Assembly (NCBI GenBank): GCA_026826555.1 | Contig: JAKSZT010054215.1 | Location: 28,079,537 to 28,143,536, forward strand | Direction of reading: 5' to 3' | DNA: 64,000 bases | From: Tolypeutes matacus | Lineage: Eukaryota > Chordata > Mammalia > Cingulata > Chlamyphoridae | Part shown: piece after piece, positions 1 through 10,350 of the stretch | Numbering within the stretch: position 1 is the first letter of the stretch | Layout of the letters: each line of letters begins with the position of its first letter | Program-made: the position numbers and the translations under genes | Notes under the pieces: generated by a model | Told to the model about the DNA's origin: nothing | The model's database searches: none | What the model saw: only the letters and a program-made list of their open reading frames with translations

Positions 1-46
1 AGGAGGGAAGGAGGGAGGGAGGGAGGGAGGGAGGAAGGAAGGAAGG
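1..46. repeat. Purine-rich GGAG/GGAA simple repeat
   Basis: Only A and G, mostly as tetranucleotide GGGA/GGAA units. The array is cut by the window edge, so its real length is unknown. Confidence 0.9.
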
Positions 47-195
47 GCAAATGTGACAAACTGTTAAAAGTTGGTGGATCTGGGTATATGGGGGGGGAGT
101 ATGTTGGAGTTCTTTATATGGGTTTGGTATTATTTTTCAACCATCCTGTAAGTTTGAAATTTCAAAATAAAAAGATTAACAAAAAAGAAAGAAAG
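47..195 (+). mobile_element. L1 3' UTR end (old L1M-type)
   Basis: The segment reads as the end of a LINE-1 3' UTR in sense. It has a G-run with an ATATGG context, then a pyrimidine-rich stretch with the typical 'GTTTGAAATTTCAAAATAAAAA' style ending (seen near 152-176), then an A-rich tail running to about 195. Only the last 150 bp are present. The subfamily was not determined. Confidence 0.65.
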
Positions 196-1190
196 AAAGT
201 GAAAATACAATCCACAAAATGAGTGATAATATTTTCAAATGATATACTGATAAGGGTCTTGCATCTAAAATATATGAAGAACTATTACAACTCAACAATA
301 AAATGACAAATAGCCCAATTTAAAAATGAGCAAAGAATCTGTATAGCCATTCTCCAAAGAGGATATACAAATGGCTGAGCACATAAAAAGGTGTTTGACA
401 TCATTAGACATAAGGAAAATGCAAATCAAAGCCACAATGATACCACTTCAAACCCACTAGGATGGCTAGAATAAAAAAGCCCAATAATAACAAGAGTTGC
501 AAGGATCCACCACTTTTTGGAGTAATTGGAACCCTTGTGCATTGCTGGTGACAATCCAAAATTATACAGTCACTGTAGAAGACAGTCTGGCAGTGACTCA
601 AATGGGTAAAAATAGAATTACCATATGACCTGGCAATCTACTCCAAGGATGTGCTCAAGAGAAATGAAAACATATGTCCACACAAAAATCTGTACACAAA
701 TGTTCATAGCAGGATTTTTCATAATAGCCAAAAAGTGAAAACAACCTAAACATTCATCAGCTGATGAATGTATAAATAAAATGTGGTACATCCATACAAT
801 AGCATATTATTTGGCATTGAAAAAGAATGAAGTACTGATACATGCTGCAACATGGATGAACCTTAAAATCATTATGCTCAGTGAAAGAAGCCAGTGACAA
901 AAGGCCATACATGGTATGATTCCATTTATATGAAATGTCCACAACAGGCAAATCTACAGAGACAGAAAGTACATTAGAGGTTGCCTAGGGAATAGGAAAG
1001 TTAGCAGGAGATGAAGAGTGATTGCTAATGGGTATGGAGTTCCTTTTTGGGGTAATGAATGTGTAAAATTGTTCTAAAATGTTCTAAAATTGACTGTGGT
1101 AATGGTTTCACAACTCTGTGTTGTACCAAAAAAACACTGATTAAATGGGTGAATTGCATGGTATGTGAATTATATCTCAACAAAGCTGGG
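196..1190 (+). pseudogene. L1 ORF2 C-terminal remnant plus 3' UTR (old L1M)
   Basis: Sense LINE-1. The region near 380-470 corresponds to the ORF2 stretch upstream of the zinc knuckle (a 'CAAATCAAAGCCACAATGA' motif). The region near 780-860 translates as the conserved block beginning MWYIH followed by KKNEV, W-M-N-L and S-E. The 3' UTR follows, with the 'GGTAATGGTTTCACAACTCTG' type block near 1097 and an ending 'TATATCTCAACAAAGCTG'. Many stops and indels show a long-dead copy. The block is common in L1M subfamilies; I do not assign a subfamily. Confidence 0.8.
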
Positions 1191-1222
1191 TTTTTTGTTT
1201 TGTTTTGTTTTGTTTTGTTTTA
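1191..1222. repeat. (TTTTG)n microsatellite
   Basis: About five TTTTG units directly after the L1 3' end, ending in TTTTATT. Confidence 0.9.
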
Positions 1223-1618
1223 TTAAAAAGAAGCGGGACTGGGGGACAATGAGGCTAAATGCAATGTAGTATCCTGGATTGGATACCAATAACTTCTGGC
1301 TTCTGGCTCCTTCCCAGGGCTTTCTCTCACTATGTCTGAATTTCTTCTGCTTCTAAAGGACTCCAGCAGTCCAAGTAAGGACCCCTTCATTCAGCTGGGC
1401 CCACATTAACTAAAAATAACATCTTCAAGAGATCCTATTTACAATGGGTTCACACCCACAGGAATGTAGATTAAGAACATGTGGTTTGGGGGGTACATAA
1501 TTCAACGTACCATACAGAGTAAGGGATATGCAAGAGTTCTATACTATCTTTGCAACCTTGATGTACATCTAAACATATTTCAAAATAAAAAAGATTATTT
1601 TAAAATGTTAAGAAAAAA
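1223..1618 (+). mobile_element. L1 3' UTR tail split by an LTR fragment
   Basis: Two halves of one LINE-1 3' UTR. The first (about 1223-1291) carries the 'AAATGCAATGTAGTATCCTG' block. The second (about 1519-1618) carries 'TTCTATACTATCTTTGCAAC' and the closing AAAATAAAAAAG plus A-run. These blocks lie close together in intact L1M 3' UTRs, so the foreign 227 bp between them is a later insertion. Confidence 0.65.
1292..1518 (-). mobile_element. MaLR-like LTR fragment, antisense
   Basis: The right half carries the signature of an antisense ERVL-MaLR LTR 5' end: a CTATTTACAA stretch, then GTGGTTTGGGGGGTACATAATTC near 1480-1503. The left half (CTTCTGGCTCC, TTTCTCTC, CTTCTAAAGG) is weaker. It sits inside an L1 3' UTR. 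Confidence 0.5.
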
Positions 1619-2104
1619 AAAAAACCCCAGAATGATAAATTTATTATAATTCAAATAATATTTGCAAACATGGGAAACTACTATAAGCTGTTTGGGGACA
1701 CGTGTGTAATAGGATATAAAAATATTCGTGGGCATGATAAACACCAGATTCAGGTCAGTGGTTACCCTGGGTAGGAAGAAAAAGGAACAAGAACTGAAGA
1801 TAACATAACATTTTCTTTTTAATTAAAAAATTCTAAAGCAAATATGATAAAATATTAAGATCAGTTAAACCTGGTAGTGTGTATCCAGGCATTTATCATA
1901 CTTATTCTTTGCATGTCTTAATGTGTTTGAAATATTTCCTTTTAGACAAAAAAAAATATGAATTAGGAAAAGTTTGAGAACACCTCCTGCCTCAAGTAGT
2001 AATGTTTGTGGGGTGGAAAAGACATGAAAAATCATTGTAAATTATTAGGATTTGGTTGTGTAAGATTACACACTATCATTCAGAATGGCTATTTCTTCAC
2101 AAGA
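1619..2104. other. AT-rich sequence, probably L1-derived
   Basis: About 65-70% A+T, with 'CAGTGGTTACCCTGGGTAGG' near 1757-1776, a phrase shared with many L1M 3' UTRs. No coding potential or firm boundary is visible. Confidence 0.35.
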
Positions 2105-2265
2105 GGACACAAATCTGTCACTTAGCTTCATGGTTAGAAACTTCACAGTCTAAGCATACGACTTTGGGCAAGCCATCTAATCTTTCCATCTCTCGGTTTC
2201 ACCATGGTAAAACAGAGATGGCAGTGTCTCTCACATTGTGTTGTGGGGATTCAATGAGATAATCC
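2105..2265 (+). mobile_element. MIR SINE
   Basis: The core MIR order is present in sense: 'ACTTTGGGCAAGCCATCTAA', the CTCGGTTTCACCATGGTAAAA block, then 'GATTCAATGAGATAATCCATG'. Divergence is typical of this old therian SINE. Confidence 0.85.
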
Positions 2266-2273
2266 ATGTAGAG

Positions 2274-2472
2274 CAGTGGTCTGCCCCCCACGGGACATCT
2301 GGCAATGTCTGGAGACATTTTTGCTTGCCACAAAAAAGTGTGGAAGTGCTGCTGGTATCTGGTGAATAGAGACGGGAGATGTTGCTGACATCCTGCAAAG
2401 CACAGGACAGCCTCCCAGAACGAAGGATTACCCCTTCCCAAACGTCAACAGTGCCAAAGTTGAAAAATGCTG
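2274..2472 (+). mobile_element. MER20 (hAT-Charlie) DNA transposon
   Basis: A 199-bp non-autonomous hAT element. It starts CAGTGGTCTGCCCCCC, contains 'CTGGCAATGTCTGGAGACAT' and 'ACATCCTGCAAAGCACAGGA', and ends GTTGAAAAATGCTG. The flanks ATGTAGAG (2266-2273) and ATGTATTT (2473-2480) are a plausible decayed 8-bp target duplication. Some MER20 copies are known to act as regulatory elements in placental mammals. Nothing here shows activity. Confidence 0.85.
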
Positions 2473-3300
2473 ATGTATTTAATGTAGTGCCCGGTGGATG
2501 GACTGCACTCTACGTTGTTAGCTGCCTCACTCTCATCCTCATAACTGTTCTAGCGTTAACACCAGAAGAGAGCGGGCACATTGGGACCTAGAGGTGCCTA
2601 CCTCCGCTTCGTAAGAGTTGTCTAAATCGGCCCCGTAGCGCACCTGGGATGACTAAGCTTTGCCTGGCTTGTAAGACGTGTCATCTTGTCTCCTTTGCTT
2701 ACAGCCCTGAGCTGCTCTTCCCGTGCCCGCTGATGTCGTTTCCCATTTCCACTTTGTAGCTGCATTAATTAACCCTGGGGAAGGTTTTAGGATCCCATTG
2801 ATAGAAAGGACGTTTGCTTTCAAAACCAAAGCTGTGTCGTTATCAAGCCTCCAGGGCACACCACGGCAAACAGCCTTCGGAAAGAGCCGCTCTGGGCAAA
2901 ATGGCAGCAAATTATCCATTGTTAACCTTGGGCTGCCTTTAAAAAGAAAACATTTTTAAAGGAAAGAAAGGCAAAGACAAAATAAAGAGTAGTCAGATAA
3001 GTTTTGTACCACAAACAGGGTTAGGGGAAGACTGGTTTGGTCCAGCTTTCCTGGGATGGGAGGTGGGGTGACCGCAAGGTACTCAGAACCATAAGAAAGA
3101 TGCCCCTCCTTACAGACCCAGCATTTCACTGCCGGGCCGGGCTGCAGCAGGCAACTGCCTTCCACGTGGGATGGTGTGTAAGTCACGTCACCACTTAGCC
3201 CCCAGTTTCTACAAAGAGACGCCCTTCTCTATAAACAACAGCAAGTCTTACAGGCAAAATTGCCACCCCCTCAAAAAGAGCATTTGGGACAATAAATTAA
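2473..3300. other. Repeat-free stretch, candidate conserved non-coding DNA
   Basis: No recognised repeat. CpG is retained better than in the surroundings (TTCGTAAG, ATCGGCCCCGTAGCGCAC, CTTCGGAAAGAGCCGCTC). The block near 2755-2960 contains AT-rich, homeodomain-like motifs such as GCATTAATTAACC. No open frame longer than 90 codons is convincing. Conservation is only inferred from appearance. Confidence 0.3.
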
Positions 3301-4669
3301 AATGAGGAGCTTTATAACCTTAAAAGAGTATTTCCATCTTTTGTTCTCTGTCTTGTTTCATAAACCACAACACAGAGCAACCCACAGGGCTTGGGCCTAT
3401 GAATTTTGATTAAATAATTTTTCCACTGAGATAGAAATATTAATGTATTCTGGGTTTTAAAGGTAAATCCTGGGATCATCTCAGTGTCAGCAAAGCTTTT
3501 AATGGCCTTTCCACAGCGAGTTCTCCTCTCCTTCCTTTCCCGGTACATTTCTAGAGCTGGATGTTAGGAGATGGTCCCTGGAGAGAGGCCATCTTGACCC
3601 CTAATCACTAGGAGAAAATAATTCCCTGGAAGTATTAATAGCTTCTCCCAGGATAGAATCCTGACAGACCACGAAAGAGAGGCACAGAAACTCAATTTAT
3701 GAATGGGTATATTGGAGGGAGGAAGTTAAGAAGGGAAGGGGAGGGGGGAAGTATCTGAGTGAAGAAGGTAAGGCCAATCCCAAGGTGGAGAATCTATCTC
3801 TTCAATCCCAAGGTCTGCAGGTGTACTTTCCCACCCTCAGATCTGACATGAACCTGGGACCACAGGATGCTCTCTTGGGATTCACACTCAAGGTGATTGT
3901 CACACAAAGCTGGTAAATTCATGTGATGTTCTCCCTGTTTCTGGACAAGTACACAATGGACACTATATAGTACATTCATTTTGGTACCTGTCTCCCCCAT
4001 GAATATTCTCAGCCCCTCTCTGTTGTGCTATCCCAATCTGATCCCTCCTTCTGCCCCCCCCCAGGAAGACCTCTTTAACCATGTAGACCAAGAAGATTGA
4101 GCTCTGCCTTCCCCAATATCAAATAGAGTATTCCAATTGATTATATTGGAATTTGACTTATTAGCTGATAATACAGGTTGATACTGTTCTCTGATTTTTT
4201 TCTTCTCTCACCATATTTTTCCAGGTCAAGAATTGTCTCTTAACTTTTTTCTTTTATTCCTCAGAGTACAGAGTACAGTGCTAGCCAAAACAATAAATAT
4301 TTTATAAAATGGATTGAATTGACTAAATTAGGGGGTCACGTGGCCTGGATTTGTCTCACATTATGTACATGTGTGGGTGTGAGTGTACATAGATGTGTTT
4401 TGGGGAGGAAAAAGGAAGAGATAAGGACAATTTTCCTATTAGTGCCATAAATACTAGAAATTAAGTGTCAGATTTTCATACCAAGAATCTCTGTCATTAG
4501 GCCCCCTCCTCCAGAAATGAGGAGATCATGGCTGATTCAGGGAATCAAAGGAGGGCAGTGGGACGCAGTGGAGGGAATCAAAGCAAGTTGCCTTCACTGC
4601 CTCCCCCTTTTCATCTCTTTCCAGAACTCCTCCTGGCATTTACTCATGCCTCCTGGGAGTCTTCTTTGC
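3301..4669. other. Single-copy DNA, nothing recognised
   Basis: No repeat family, RNA gene or convincing exon. There is a purine-rich patch at 3714-3750 and a C-run near 4056. Short open frames are at chance level. Confidence 0.5.
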
Positions 4670-5118
4670 TGTGATAGGAAGAATAATGTCCCCTGAGAGA
4701 TGTCCACACCTAATCCCTGAAACTTACATGGCAAAGGGAAATTAAGGTTGCTAATCATCTTGTCTTAAAATCAGATTATCCTGGGTTATCTGAGTGGGTC
4801 CAATGTAATCACAAGAAGGGAGGCAGAAGAGGTCTGAGTCAGAGAGAGATTTGAAGATGCTAGACTGCTGGCTTTGAAGATGGAGGAAGGGGCCACAAGG
4901 CAAGGAATGTAGGCAGCCTTCAGAAGCTGAAAAAGGTAAAGAAATGGATTCTCCCCTTGAACTTCTGAAGGAACCCAGCCCTGCCAGCATCTTGATTTTA
5001 GCCCAGTGAGACCTGTTTTGGACTTCCAACCTCCAGAGCTGTAAAATAATATACTAGTGTTGTTTTAAGCCACTAAGTTTGTGGCAATTTGTTACAGCAG
5101 CCTTAGGAAAGTAACACA
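4670..5118 (+). mobile_element. Solo LTR, ERVL-MaLR-like
   Basis: A 449-bp element that begins TGTGATAGGAAGAATAATGT and ends AAAGTAACACA, flanked on both sides by the 5-bp target duplication TTTGC (4665-4669 and 5119-5123). Internal phrases match a widespread MaLR-type LTR: 'ATCCTGGGTTATCTGAGTGG', 'TTGAAGATGGAGGAAGGGGC', 'TTAGCCCAGTGAGACCTG' and 'TTAAGCCACTAAGTTTGTGG'. No internal retroviral genes are attached. Confidence 0.8.
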
Positions 5119-5214
5119 TTTGCTGACCCATGAAATATGCCATGTCCACATCTGACCCCCAGGGGCAGGCTGGGCTAGTGCAGGGCTGTAGAGGACTATC
5201 GTGGGGCCAACTGA

Positions 5215-5312
5215 CCACCTGCATCAGAATCACCAGGACACCGGATTATAGTGCATGGTCGTGGGCCCTGCTTCAGACCCCCTTAATCAGAATCTCTGGA
5301 AGGTAGGAGGCC
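5215..5312 (+). mobile_element. MER5A-like hAT fragment
   Basis: 'GCATCAGAATCACCAGGACA' and 'TTAATCAGAATCTCTGGAAGG' correspond to the two halves of the MER5A consensus. The terminal repeat is not intact. Confidence 0.65.
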
Positions 5313-5379
5313 AGAATCGACACCTTCAACAAATATCCTCACTGAGTCTTTTGCACACTGAAGGTCAAAGCACACTGGC

Positions 5380-5482
5380 ATGGCAGACAGCACATCAACC
5401 TGGAAGACACTACCTACTTGTGGGCCTGTGCACAAGTCACTTCACCTCTCTAAGCCTCAGTTTCTCCTTCTTAGCTCCAACA
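5380..5482 (+). mobile_element. MIR SINE fragment
   Basis: The diagnostic stretch 'CACAAGTCACTTCACCTCTC' is followed by 'TAAGCCTCAGTTTCTCCTTC'. Only the core and part of the right arm are present. Confidence 0.75.
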
Positions 5483-6454
5483 TGCTAATCCACACAGTCC
5501 TCCCTCTCTTATCTTAATATCCTTGTTGTGTAAAGTCACAGTTGGAACCTCAGTTCAGTCAGCACCAAGGTGTTTCCTTCTTAGGGCCTCTCCATGGCTA
5601 CATCATAAACTATAATTCCAGACCGAGCAAAATGTAGACCACAGGAAAGGCTAAACAAATCATTTTTATTGACTGGGGATGGGGTGGAAAAAGGAGAAAT
5701 ATCAGAGTTAAGTTTTCCTTCCCCCAGAAGAATGCAAAAGGTGGCTATGCAAAATCATATAACTGTCCCTGGGTCACTGTCATTACTGCAGACACAGACA
5801 AACCTCCCTCTGTACTGTCCGTCACTCTCTATGTCTGTGTTTGTGAGCTATCTTAATTCACAGAAAAGAAACACTCCTCACTGTGGATGTCTATGGAACA
5901 CAGCAGGAGCTGTGCTAGGCCTGTGTCCTTCAAAACTATTACACTGGAAGCTGAAGGACTCGTTCCTGCTGTATTTCTCCGTGAGCATGCACATATAGCT
6001 TTTTAATTAACCTCTTAGCCCACCTAAGGTAAGAGGTAAATTTATTTAGACTCATTGTAGACACTGATATGTCTGTTTAATTAGGCATTTTATCTATTAC
6101 TTTAACTTTATCCTTGTTGAGAAAAGCTATTACCTTAATCAGTATTTCACAATCAAGTACAGATTTCAATAGCTATAGACACAAACCCAATGGAAAAGAG
6201 GAAAAATCTATAAATCTACAATGACCAACCCTGAGTGAGGTAGATTAGCAAAGAAGGGGTAGGATTCGAAGAAATTGGACAATAGATTAATGAGGGGCAG
6301 CTGAGCACATGTTGACCAGCCAGGCAGCACTGAGGCTTGGCTGGGTTTTATTAATATTCACTCCACAACTCTGTTTCTTGGCTCTGGAAGTCCATACCAT
6401 CCTGCTTTATTTCCACGTGGTTTCCAAACACTAGAGATGACGCATCATAACCCT
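5483..6454. other. Single-copy DNA, nothing recognised
   Basis: Mixed composition. The part at 5995-6180 is AT-rich with several TTAATTA-type words. The 109-codon open frame at 5669-5998 has no recognisable domain and no gene-like context. Confidence 0.45.
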
Positions 6455-6899
6455 TGTGGCTTAGTTTCCTAGGCTGCTGTAATAAAGCGCCACACTGGAT
6501 GGCTTGAAACAACAGAAATGTATTGTCTCACAGTTCTGAGGCTAGATGGCTGAGACCAAAGTATGCTTCTTCTGAAGTCTGTAGGGAAAAATCTGTTCCA
6601 TGCCTCTCTCCGGGCTTCTGGCATTGTCAGCAATTCATGGCATTCTAATCTCTGCCTCCATCATCACATGGTTGTCTTCTCCCTCTCTCTTTCTGTGTCT
6701 CCTCCCCTTCACTCCCCCTATAAGGACACCAACCTTATTGGATTAAGGACTCACCCTGCTCCAGTATGACTTCCTTTTAACTTGCCTAATGTCACCTGCA
6801 TCTGTAATGACCCTATTTCCAAATAAGATGACATTCTGAGGTACTGGGGATTTGGACTTCAACATATCTTTTTCGGGGGTCACAGTTCAACCCGTAACA
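6455..6899 (-). mobile_element. MaLR-like LTR, antisense
   Basis: Read on the minus strand it begins TGTTACGGGTTGAACTGTG and ends AGGAAACTAAGCCACA. The plus-strand signatures are 'TTTCCTAGGCTGCTGTAATA', 'CAACAGAAATGTATTGTCTC', 'TATAAGGACACCAACCTTAT' and 'CCTATTTCCAAATAAGATGA'. Length is about 445 bp. No matching target duplication was found, so boundaries are good to a few bases. Confidence 0.8.
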
Positions 6900-6944
6900 C
6901 TTTCTTGAACATCATAGTCTCCCACAGCTGGAAAGGCCCCAAGA

Positions 6945-7092
6945 GAGCATCTCTAATACGATGAAAGCAAAGTCCAGAGAGAGTGAGTGACTTGCTGGAA
7001 GGCCCAGGATGCTCAGGGACAGGACTGGGGCCAGCATTCAGGACCCCAACCTTCAACCCAAAGCTCTTCTGCTCCACTAATCCCACTTGCCT
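6945..7092 (-). mobile_element. MIR SINE, antisense
   Basis: 'GAAAGCAAAGTCCAGAGAGAG', 'TGACTTGCTGGAAGGCCCAG' and 'AGCATTCAGGACCCCAACC' are the reversed MIR core. Confidence 0.65.
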
Positions 7093-7799
7093 ACCCAGCA
7101 TCACACCCTTCACCTGTGTATGTTAATAAGCACCCTATATTATACAATTTTATGCAAATCAATAGGAAAATAATTTCATGAATAATTTCATCAATGATCT
7201 TCCATGAGCTTGTTCTCACCCCAGTCCAGCTGAGTATTTCTGGGTGTTTCCAGCAGGGACTCACGGGCCCCCACTGCAGAAAGGCAGACACTGCTCTTCA
7301 GCAACAGGGTTACCTTAGGAACCAGACCCCACAGATGCAAGAATTTTCTTCCAAGGAAACAGAAATAACAAGGATTTATTTTCCCATTTTGGCCATGGGA
7401 AGAAGGTTGCATGAATATAATGCCCTACTTGGTGCTTAAATACTAAACTGTGCAGCAAGGAGCACCTGCCAGAAGCCCCAAGCCCACCACTATGGAGCTG
7501 AAGAAAGGGGCCCTAAGTCTTGAGGCATCTCTGTCCGCAGCAGGCGCCTGATGGGCCGAGCTCACCGCGCTGCTCCTGCACTCTCCACTCATCAGCACCA
7601 AAGCAGACAAGGCCAAGAAATTGCTCTTCTAGACTTCATTTAAAAAGAGTCCAATCTTAAGATAGTGAATGGTTTGAGAAATCCACTCTCCCAGGAATAG
7701 GAAAGAGGAATAGGAAAGTATGTGCCCATGTGCACACTTGAGAGGGAAGGTGGAGGAGGGGAGGGTGTGGGGGATCCCAATGGAAGTTAAGATTCTAAA
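7093..7799. other. Single-copy DNA
   Basis: No recognised repeat. The part at 7440-7640 is GC-richer with a few CpGs (CCGAGCTCACCGCGCTG). No exon with plausible splice sites and protein similarity could be made out. Confidence 0.4.
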
Positions 7800-8110
7800 A
7801 AGCACACACTTGGAGCTAACTCACTGGCCTGAACCAAATGCTGGTAATCAAAAGGAATGCCATTAATAGCTGCTAAACTCACAGCATTCATCAGAAATGT
7901 AGAACTTAAGATCTGGTATAATAGCCTTCACTCACCACACATTTCACGCTGTATTTTCATTTACCCCTTAGGCAATTAACTGTGCAGCTTAAATGAAATG
8001 TGTGGAATTCAAGAGAGATAAAACCTAATACAGTCAGCTAGCAAAGCTTTAGCATTCAGAAGTTTAATGAGGTGATAATGGGGAAGAAACTGTCCTAACC
8101 CTTGCTAAGC
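7800..8110. other. Candidate conserved non-coding element
   Basis: AT-rich sequence free of recognised repeats, dense in words typical of developmental enhancers (GCCATTAATAGCTGC, GGCAATTAACTGTGCAGC, AAGTTTAATGAGGTGATAATGG). There is no coding potential. The call rests on appearance only. Confidence 0.3.
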
Positions 8111-8639
8111 CAGACTAAACTAAATCTATCATGCATTGTCAGAAACATCATGTAGCAATAACAGAGCTGCCACATAGGGGGGACTGCTGTTAGAAAGCCT
8201 GGGACGCCTAAGATTCTGGAAGCACCTTGCTCTTGTCCATCCCCCTCACACACACGTGTGCGCGCCCACCCTGCCCACCTCTCACTTTCCCAAACCCTCC
8301 CAAGGATAACAGAAAAATACAGCTCTCCACAAATCTATTTGGGTGTTTGGGGGATTTTATGGTTAAGCTACTCACAAGATTTGTCTTTTCCTTTCCCAAA
8401 CTGTTTGACTTTTTCCTTACTCACTTTTTTTCTAAATTACCAGAAAGATGTTCTTGATGAGACACAACCCAAAGAACTGGATATTTTAAAAGTGGGCCAT
8501 TAGTGAATTATCTTTAGGCAAAATGGGCTTCTCAAAATGGTGCAGAAAGAAGACGTCAGAAGGTGTGGATTTCTTTTCCAACTCTGTCCATCAAAAAAGT
8601 TAGTTACCTTGCAAATGTCACTCAGCTTCTGGTATGTCA

Positions 8640-9500
8640 ATCAGGCATTCCTTCATGCAACAAATGTTTCTTACACACCCGCCATGGCAAAGAAGGCTGG
8701 ACTGGTTATCCTACAGAAAGGCACAAAGATGAATAGAACAGGACTCTGGTCCCCAAAGAGATCAAAGTCTCAGTGTGGGGAAATCAGTATTTGCTAAGTG
8801 CCCAAAGTTACACACAAAGTGCTACAAGAATTCAGAGAGAAATCTCTTCAGCAGGGGGAGATCCCAGAAGGCTCAGTGGAGGAGGCTGCAGTACAGCTGG
8901 ACTTTGAAGGATAAGAGGGATTCAATAGGCAAGGAAGGGGATGGAAGGTCAAGAGGACAATCTGGAGTAGGACAGTATAATACGGAATGTGTTCAGAAAA
9001 TAGAGGTCCAATTCAGCCGAACTTGGCAAGATCTAATAGCAGAGAATAAAGTTGGAAAGGTAAGGTGGAACCAAAAACAGAGCTTTTCAAGGTCAGGCTG
9101 AGGAGCCAAGACTCCATCCTGTATCAGGCCTGAAGTTTCAGGTAGAAAAAGGCAAGAGAGAACACAGAGCAGGAGACCAGTGTGGATGCTGATGGACTAG
9201 GTCAGATGTGAGCTTAATAAGGCATGAGCTAGCATGAGGGCTGTGCAAACAGAAAGAAATGGACTGAAGCAAGAAACACAACAAAAGAAATTTCCTCCCA
9301 GTTCCAGAGTTCACCGTGGAGGTAAAGGAGGATATTAAAGACCGCTGAGAGTTCTAGAAAAGTGCTGGGGATGATGGTGGTAAGGTTAGTAGGAGTTTAA
9401 GCTGATTGGGAAGGAATATTTTTTCCATTTTAGAACTTCTGAGATTTAGGTGTTGGCCGAATGTCCAGGAGGAGGCCAACAGGAATGTTGAGTGAAGGAC
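8640..9500 (-). mobile_element. L2 LINE, antisense, degraded
   Basis: It starts with the antisense L2 3' end (CATTCCTTCATGCAACAAATG). It continues through purine-rich L2 sequence with 'GCAGTACAGCTGGACTTTGAAGG' near 8890 and 'GGAGACCAGTGTGGATGCTG' near 9172. The open frames at 8537-9101 lie inside it and are not genes. Confidence 0.65.
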
Positions 9501-9712
9501 TGTGGTTGAAGAGAAATCAAAGCTACCATCTCCTCATCTGTAAATTGAGGGTTTAGGCAAGATCAGCAGGTCCTCAACTCTGCTGCACATTAGAATTTCC
9601 TGGGAACTCTAAAAATCCCCCAGACCAATTAATGCAGAATCCCTGGGGATCTTGATGGGCCCACTGGAGAGATGATCCATGGAAGGCCCCTTCCAGTCCT
9701 TTGATGACTCTG
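9501..9712 (+). mobile_element. MIR SINE split by MER5A
   Basis: The left half has 'CTCCTCATCTGTAAATTGAGG' and the right half 'CCATGGAAGGCCCCTTCCAG', which adjoin in intact MIR. The MER5A at 9570-9668 lies between them. Confidence 0.65.
9570..9668 (+). mobile_element. MER5A hAT element inside a MIR
   Basis: 'CCTCAACTCTGCTGCACATT', 'AATGCAGAATCCCTGGGGAT' and closing GGGCCCACTGG are MER5A-type. It is nested between two halves of one MIR. Confidence 0.7.
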
Positions 9713-10139
9713 TTTTCTCACCTTTTTCTGAACAATACTGTAGGCACCAGAGGAAGGGAGTTCAATGACTTCTACTAAAATTGACAAAACAACACAGATT
9801 TACCTCTGAGGAAGAATCCTCCACAGACGGAAACATTTACTAAGTATTCCAAAGAGAGGCTGGTCTCTGTGCTGGATAACCCCCACCGACTGCACTTTTG
9901 TTCCTCCCAGAGAGAGCAGTAGAAGAGAAAGGACTACGAAGCAGAAAGCCTGAGGGAGTTCGTGGGTTGTGGTGGGGAGGGGTGATGATATTGGGAGACG
10001 GGCGGGTAGCAGAAATCTGGAATCTTAGTGTTGCTGCAAGTCAGGGCAGGTTGGGATTTGTGCTGCCCAGACACAGTCATCTCTTCACGCCAGCCTGCCT
10101 AACCATGCCCCAAGTGTCTTCATTCCTGTGACCTGAAAG
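9713..10139. other. Single-copy DNA, nothing recognised
   Basis: A short piece near 9827-9885 resembles an antisense L2/MIR end (ATTTACTAAGTATTCC). The rest is unassigned. Confidence 0.4.
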
Positions 10140-10350
10140 TCGTTTTCCATCTATTTTCTCATTTGACCCTTCAACCACACTGTGAGTTAGGCGAGACAGG
10201 CATTATCAACCCTCTTTCTACAGATCGGGAAACAGAAGCCTGGAGATGGGAAGTGGACGGTGCCCAAGCCCCCCAGTTAGCAAAGCCAGCATTGGAGAGG
10301 ACACAGGCTTTGAGCCAGGATGCTGCCCATCACATTCTGCTGCTTCCATA
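10140..10350 (-). mobile_element. MIR SINE, antisense, nearly full length
   Basis: 'TTTCTACAGATCGGGAAACAG', 'GGTGCCCAAGCCCCCCAGTTAG' and 'TTTGAGCCAGGATGCTGCC' give the reversed MIR in order. Confidence 0.85.

Noticed and set aside
5669..5998. 109-codon plus frame
   Set aside because: No domain, no splice context, and length near chance expectation for this amount of sequence.
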